Below are positions 39,610-43,365 of a stretch of DNA of 43,365 nucleotides, piece by piece. Position numbers and translations under genes: made by a program. The number at the start of each line of letters is the position of its first letter. Position 1 is the first letter of the stretch. The notes under the pieces are model-generated. The model saw nothing but the letters and a program-made list of their open reading frames with translations, did no database searches and was not told the DNA's origin. Source of the DNA: Prevotella sp. (GTDB taxonomy: Bacteria; Bacteroidota; Bacteroidia; Bacteroidales; Bacteroidaceae); assembly GCA_017618275.1 (NCBI GenBank), contig JAFZUS010000020.1, forward strand, positions 1 through 43,365, read 5' to 3'.

Positions 39610-41802
39610 ATGGAAAAGAACATCTTTGCGAAACTGATTGCCCAGCAACTGAACTTGCAAGAACGGGCTGTTGATAACACACTCGCCCTACTTGACGAGG
39701 GGTGTACCATCCCCTTTATCTCCCGTTACAGAAAGGAACGCACAGGAGGCCTTGACGAGGTTCAGATTGCTGCCATCAGCAATCAGTATGAACGCTTCAA
39801 GGAGATACAGAAGCGCAAGGAGACGGTGGTCAAGACTATCACCGATCTCGACAAGATGACACCCGAACTGGAGAAGCGCATCAAGGACTGTTGGGATGCC
39901 ACCGAACTGGAGGATATCTACCTGCCCTACAAGCCCAAACGCAGGACAAGAGCACAGGTAGCCCGTGAACAAGGTTTGGAGCCTCTCGCCAAGATTCTCC
40001 TGCTCCAACGAGAGCGAGACCCAGAGCATGCTGCAAAGCGTTATGTATGTGGCGATGTTATCGCCACTCCCGCTGATGCCATCAAAGGTGCTCAGGACAT
40101 CATTGCAGAAATGGTCAGCGAGGATGAACGCAGTCGCCAACAACTCCGAGGTGCCTTCCGTCGTCAGGCAGTCATTTCTTCAAAAGTAGTAAAGGCGAAG
40201 GCTGATAGTGATGAAGCAGCCAAATACAGCGACTACTTCGACTGGTCAGAGCCTCTGAAACGCTGTTCCTCTCATCGTCTTTTGGCCATGCGTCGTGGCG
40301 AGAGTGAGGGCATCCTCCGCATCAGCATCTCCCCCGATGATGACGAGTGTATCGAACGTCTCCAACACCATTATGTCTATGGCAACACACCATGTGGCAA
40401 ATTAGTGGCAGAAGCGGTTGAGGATGGTTACAAACGTCTGCTCAAACCCTCCATCGAAACGGAGTTTGCTTCCCTCAGTAAGGAGAAAGCCGATGATGAG
40501 GCCATCCGCGTCTTCGCAGAAAACCTGCGCCAACTGCTGTTGGGCGCACCTTTGGGTCAGAAACGGGTGATGGGTATTGACCCTGGTTTCCGCACGGGTT
40601 GTAAGGTGGTGTGCCTCGACGCACAGGGCAATCTGCTTCACCATGAGGCCATCTTCCCCCATCCGCCTGTCAATAAACGTATGGAAGCAGCGATGAGTAT
40701 CCAGAAGATGCTGAAGAAATACCAAATTGAAGCCATATCCATCGGCAACGGCACGGCTAGTCGCGAGACCAACAATTTCATTCGCGATGTCCTCGCAGGA
40801 CGATATGATGTTTCCTCCTCCCCCAAGAAATCTGTTGGCGGTGATTTGCAATCCCCGCCCCAAGTCTTCACAGTTTCCGAAGATGGTGCCTCCGTCTATT
40901 CCGCCTCGAAGATTGCCCGTGACGAGTTTCCTGATGAGGATGTCACCGTACGTGGTGCTGTCTCCATAGGTCGTCGTCTGATGGATCCTCTCGCAGAACT
41001 TGTCAAGATCGACCCTAAGAGCATTGGCGTAGGACAGTACCAGCACGACGTGGATCAGACGAAACTCAAGCACTCGTTGGATCAGACCGTCGAGAGTTGC
41101 GTCAACAATGTGGGTGTCAACCTCAATACCGCCTCGCAACATCTGCTGATGTATGTCAGCGGTCTTGGTCCTACCCTCGCCAAGAACATCATCGATTATC
41201 GTAAGGAAAATGGTGCCTTCACCTCACGTGCTCAACTGAAAAAGGTGCCTCGCCTCGGACCATCCGCCTTCCAACAGTGTGCTGGTTTCCTCCGCATCCC
41301 TGGGGCCAAGAATCCGCTCGACAATTCTGCCGTCCATCCTGAGAGTTATGCCATCGTCGAACAGATGGCGAAGGATCAGGACTGTACCGTTGCAGACCTT
41401 ATTAATAATAAGGACAAACGCGAGACTATCAACATCCAGCGATATGTAACAGCAGAAGTGGGCATCCCCACCCTGACGGATATCATGATGGAACTGGAAA
41501 AGCCTGGTCGCGACCCACGCCAACAAATTGAGGAGTTTGAGTTTGATTCGCGTGTAAACACCGTCGATGATCTCGTCGAGGGAATGGAGTTGCCTGGTAT
41601 CGTCACCAACATCACCAACTTCGGAGCCTTCGTGGATATTGGCGTTCATCAGGATGGTCTCGTACATATCTCTCAGATGGCCAACCGTCGCATCGCCCAT
41701 CCCACCGACGTGGTGAAACTCCATCAGCACATCCGTGTTCGTGTCATTGAAGTTGATCACCGTCGCAACCGCATCTCATTGAGTATGAAAGGATTTAGTT
41801 AG
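39610..41802 (+). CDS. tex: Tex family RNA-binding protein (S1 domain)
   Basis: The 730-aa protein matches Tex throughout: TIPFISRYRKERTGGLDEVQ at the start, DIYLPYKPKRRTRAQVAREQ, VMGIDPGFRTGCKVVCLDAQ in the YqgF-like domain, GASVYSASKIARDEFPDEDV and TVRGAVSIGRRLMDPLAELV. Helix-hairpin-helix motifs (NVGVNLNTASQHLLMYVSGL) and a C-terminal S1 domain (GIVTNITNFGAFVDIGVHQD) follow. It is a nucleic-acid binding factor linked to transcription. I start it at 39610 (MEKNIFAKLIAQQ), not at the in-frame ATG at 39586, which lies inside the promoter. Residues about 407-422 (SPKKSVGGDLQSPPQ) look like an insertion and are encoded by a palindrome. Confidence 0.94.
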   Translation: MEKNIFAKLIAQQLNLQERAVDNTLALLDEGCTIPFISRYRKERTGGLDEVQIAAISNQYERFKEIQKRKETVVKTITDLDKMTPELEKRIKDCWDATELEDIYLPYKPKRRTRAQVAREQGLEPLAKILLLQRERDPEHAAKRYVCGDVIATPADAIKGAQDIIAEMVSEDERSRQQLRGAFRRQAVISSKVVKAKADSDEAAKYSDYFDWSEPLKRCSSHRLLAMRRGESEGILRISISPDDDECIERLQHHYVYGNTPCGKLVAEAVEDGYKRLLKPSIETEFASLSKEKADDEAIRVFAENLRQLLLGAPLGQKRVMGIDPGFRTGCKVVCLDAQGNLLHHEAIFPHPPVNKRMEAAMSIQKMLKKYQIEAISIGNGTASRETNNFIRDVLAGRYDVSSSPKKSVGGDLQSPPQVFTVSEDGASVYSASKIARDEFPDEDVTVRGAVSIGRRLMDPLAELVKIDPKSIGVGQYQHDVDQTKLKHSLDQTVESCVNNVGVNLNTASQHLLMYVSGLGPTLAKNIIDYRKENGAFTSRAQLKKVPRLGPSAFQQCAGFLRIPGAKNPLDNSAVHPESYAIVEQMAKDQDCTVADLINNKDKRETINIQRYVTAEVGIPTLTDIMMELEKPGRDPRQQIEEFEFDSRVNTVDDLVEGMELPGIVTNITNFGAFVDIGVHQDGLVHISQMANRRIAHPTDVVKLHQHIRVRVIEVDHRRNRISLSMKGFS
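40837..40859. repeat. 23-base palindrome inside tex
   Basis: GGCGGTGATT (40837-40846), loop TGC, AATCCCCGCC (40850-40859): one mismatch in ten pairs. It is read in frame as part of the extra segment VGGDLQSPP. Confidence 0.75.
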
Positions 41803-41836
41803 TGTTTACTGATTAAACATCGAAATCAGCAAGCAT

Positions 41837-42466
41837 CTATCGTAGGCTGAACAGGAATTTCTGGTCAGTGTATTCCCATTGGGCGGTACCAAAGCGGATG
41901 AGGCGGGCAAGAAGAATGATAACCTTATGACGGGGGATACCCGAACGGCGGACAATCTGGTTGAGGGTAAGGCATTGGCCTTCCATAGCATCCAACAGTT
42001 TCCTGACGGTATCGGTATAGGTCATCATGGTGCCGTTTGGTGTCTGCGACTCGCGCCAGATAGCAAGATGTACAGGGGAGGCAACGATGTTCTCATCGGC
42101 AATGCGGAGGTAGGCGCGTGGCTTTTCATCTGCATTGACGACACAGATGGGACGTTTGTCGGATGGTGGGACGGTGGCGATAACGATGGTACGTCCATCG
42201 ATGTGGTAAGTGTCGAACTTGATACTGGCCTCTGGACGACAATAGCGGTAGGCGGCCTGATGCATCATATAGATCTCCTCCTCAGAACGAACACCCGACA
42301 TCTGACCGTCATCACGAACACCAATGAGTAATCGTCCTCCGTCTGTATTGGCGAAGGCTGATACCGATTTTGCCAATTTCAGGGCATCGGAAACACGATA
42401 CTTGAAGTCCTGCTGCTGGTGTTCGCCCTCATTGATCAGGCTCTGAAGATACCTTTTGTCGTCCAT
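41837..42466 (-). CDS. AlbA_2 (Schlafen-like) domain protein with C-terminal winged helix
   Basis: The 209-aa protein has the AlbA_2/divergent AAA-4-type N-terminal domain: EHQQQDFKYRVSDALKLAKS, FANTDGGRLLIGVRDDGQMS, and later RPICVVNADEKPRAYLRIAD. The last 50 residues (CLTLNQIVRRSGIPRHKVII) look like a winged helix. Members are DNA/RNA-binding regulators or nucleases of poorly known function. It is convergent with tex across 34 bases. The -7 box lies only 7 bases before the ATG, so the mRNA would have almost no leader. Confidence 0.8.
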   Translation of the reverse strand: MDDKRYLQSLINEGEHQQQDFKYRVSDALKLAKSVSAFANTDGGRLLIGVRDDGQMSGVRSEEEIYMMHQAAYRYCRPEASIKFDTYHIDGRTIVIATVPPSDKRPICVVNADEKPRAYLRIADENIVASPVHLAIWRESQTPNGTMMTYTDTVRKLLDAMEGQCLTLNQIVRRSGIPRHKVIILLARLIRFGTAQWEYTDQKFLFSLR

Positions 42467-42473
42467 ACGACTG

Positions 42474-42504
42474 CAAAGATACGGAAAGTCGAATGAAATA
42501 CAAA
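42474..42504 (-). promoter_or_regulatory. Promoter of the AlbA_2 gene, nearly leaderless
   Basis: Minus strand TTTG (42504-42501), 19-base spacer, TATCTTTG (42481-42474). The ATG at 42466 is just 7 bases beyond the -7 box. Confidence 0.75.
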
Positions 42505-42512
42505 AGGAAAAC

Positions 42513-42544
42513 TTTGGAAGTTTCAGAAATTATGTTTAATTTTG
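42513..42544 (+). promoter_or_regulatory. Promoter of the small lipoprotein gene
   Basis: TTTG (42513-42516), 20-base spacer, TAATTTTG (42537-42544), 28 bases before the ATG at 42573; a full Bacteroidetes promoter. Confidence 0.8.
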
Positions 42545-42572
42545 CAACAGAATATCAAATAAGTATCGCGCT

Positions 42573-42863
42573 ATGAAGAAATTTTTGGTTTCTATCGTGT
42601 TGACTTGCTCAGCCATGGTTATGCTGAGTGGTTGTATCGTGTCGGAAGACAAGTTGACGGACAAGGTAAAGGAGGCGATGGTGGAATATGAACAAGAACA
42701 GGGTAAACGCCTTGTAGTGACTGACCTTAAACTCGAGAAGAGCGAAGGAAACAACTACAAGGGTGTACTGACAGGAAGGCTCGACGGTGTGGATGTGACC
42801 TATGACGTGACCGTCGATGATTCTGGCAGCGACTTCGACGTAGATTGGGAACCAAGGCAGTAA
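42573..42863 (+). CDS. Small lipoprotein of unknown function
   Basis: The 96-aa protein has a signal peptide with lipobox LSGC (Cys21) in MKKFLVSIVLTCSAMVMLSG, followed by IVSEDKLTDKVKEAMVEYEQ. The C-terminal half alternates in a beta pattern (GVLTGRLDGVDVTYDVTVDD) and ends acidic (SGSDFDVDWEPRQ). The helix-then-sheet layout resembles small DUF4333/DUF4352-type lipoproteins, but I cannot name a family. It is followed after 6 bases by the YgjP-like gene, perhaps one transcript. Confidence 0.75.
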   Translation: MKKFLVSIVLTCSAMVMLSGCIVSEDKLTDKVKEAMVEYEQEQGKRLVVTDLKLEKSEGNNYKGVLTGRLDGVDVTYDVTVDDSGSDFDVDWEPRQ

Positions 42864-42869
42864 GACTGA

Positions 42870-43232
42870 TTGGCCATACAGGTGACATATAGAAGGACGA
42901 GCCGATTGTCGATGCGCATCACGAAGAATGGCGATGTGCATGTATCGGCTCCCATTGGTCTGCCCAAGAAACAAGTCGTGGATTTTATTGAACAGCATCA
43001 AGACTGGATAGACGAAGCCAGAAAGAAAACCAGCGAGAGACAGAAACAACGGGCCAATTTCTACAATCAATTGTCTCTGACGACGCAGGCTCAAAGGATT
43101 GAGGCTTGGAAGAAGTTGAAGGTTATATTGGAACCAATGGTGGAGAAGTATTCAAAGGAGATGGGTGTCACCCCCTCTACGGTATCCTGCAAACCGATGA
43201 TCTCCCGTTGGGGGCGATGCAACGTGTCTTAG
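42870..43232 (+). pseudogene. Truncated YgjP-like (DUF45) metallopeptidase
   Basis: The frame covers 120 codons from TTG 42870 (or GTG 42882) and matches the first half of YgjP/DUF45 proteins: SMRITKNGDVHVSAPIGLPK, QVVDFIEQHQDWIDEARKK and CKPMISRWGRCNVS. In intact relatives the RWGxC motif is followed by about 90 more residues with HExxH zinc ligands. Here the frame stops right after RWGRCNVS, and no other frame continues it. A transposase-like start begins about 60 bases later, so insertion has probably removed the catalytic half. The product should be inactive. Confidence 0.75.
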
Positions 43233-43293
43233 CCTGACTGATGTTGACTCCCACAGAGCCTTAAATGTTAAATTATTAAAGTTATTTAAGCAA

Positions 43294-43365
43294 ATGGTAA
43301 AGACAAAATTCAGTCGCTCTTTAAAGCGCAGTATCTGCATCGAGTACATGCAGAGTGGCAAGTCA
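43294..43365 (+). CDS. Partial transposase-like OrfA start at the right edge
   Basis: From ATG 43294 the frame stays open for 24 codons to the window end: MVKTKFSRSLKRSICIEYMQ then SGKS. The RSLKRSICIEYMQSGKS stretch looks like the first helix of IS3-type OrfA HTH proteins, and it parallels KEKRDEIVSVFLSGDNS of the left-edge ORF. The leader holds GTTGAC followed by CTTAAATG, similar to the left-edge leader. It breaks the YgjP-like gene. Only the N-terminus is visible, so the family is tentative. Confidence 0.45.
   Translation, partial: MVKTKFSRSLKRSICIEYMQSGKS

Noticed and set aside
41803-41836. Terminator between tex and the AlbA_2 gene
   Set aside because: Only a weak TGTTTA/TAAACA stem without a T-run is visible, too little to call.
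43152-43361. A 69-codon minus frame at the right edge
   Set aside because: It spans the broken end of the YgjP gene and the IS leader in antisense and shows no motif.

Overview
The window reads as a chromosomal segment of a Bacteroidales bacterium, most like Prevotella/Segatella. The evidence is the many promoters with a TAnnTTTG -7 box and a TTTG/TTG about 20 bases upstream, the lipoproteins with acidic SxSDD-type export signals, fimbrillin-like, FISUMP-like and BspA-type repeat domains, a VorB-type 2-oxoacid:ferredoxin oxidoreductase, and the absence of any phage or plasmid backbone. Both ends carry the start of an outward-facing transposase-like HTH ORF, so the segment may be bounded by insertion sequences.

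Layout. 1-193: partial transposase-like HTH gene. 387-4262: large secreted multidomain protein (dockerin, FISUMP-like, FG-GAP, beta-rich C-terminus), ended by a bidirectional terminator. 4396-5039: PIN toxin with its antitoxin. 5163-10339: two tandem copies of a cassette (a 54/55-aa peptide gene, then a surface lipoprotein, then a GGGAC-type palindrome), with a possible remnant of a third. 10343-15295: ilvD-ilvB-ilvN plus acyl-ACP thioesterase; the cassettes start 3 bases after the thioesterase and no ilvC follows. 15455-15670: small XRE regulator. 15730-19584: four-subunit 2-oxoacid:ferredoxin oxidoreductase operon with an OmpA-like gene at its end. 19740-22250: TonB-dependent receptor. 22332-26064: membrane protein, U32 peptidase and metA (predicted acetyl-CoA type). 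26105-34683: five tightly packed genes for a zinc-ribbon protein, a membrane Ser/Thr kinase, a four-module AAA+ ATPase, a zinc-ribbon/FHA protein and a PP2C phosphatase. 34812-41802: M13 peptidase, an ABC-F/LolA-like pair, and divergent Tex. 41837-43232: AlbA_2 protein, small lipoprotein, truncated YgjP-like metallopeptidase. 43294-end: second transposase-like start.

How the parts work together. The ilv genes make 2-oxoisovalerate and the Vor complex interconverts branched 2-oxoacids with acyl-CoAs, so the two neighbouring operons touch the same metabolite pool. The kinase-AAA-FHA-phosphatase cluster has the parts of a phosphorylation switch (writer, reader, eraser) tied to a large ATP-driven remodelling protein. 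It is the best candidate here for an undescribed system.

A second theme is the density of short repeats. Four conserved housekeeping genes (ilvD, the U32 peptidase, ABC-F, tex) carry different short palindromes or tandem repeats inside their reading frames, ilvN ends in one, and several spacers inside operons hold 8-10-base tandem arrays. All functions are read from motifs and remembered family features; no database search was possible.
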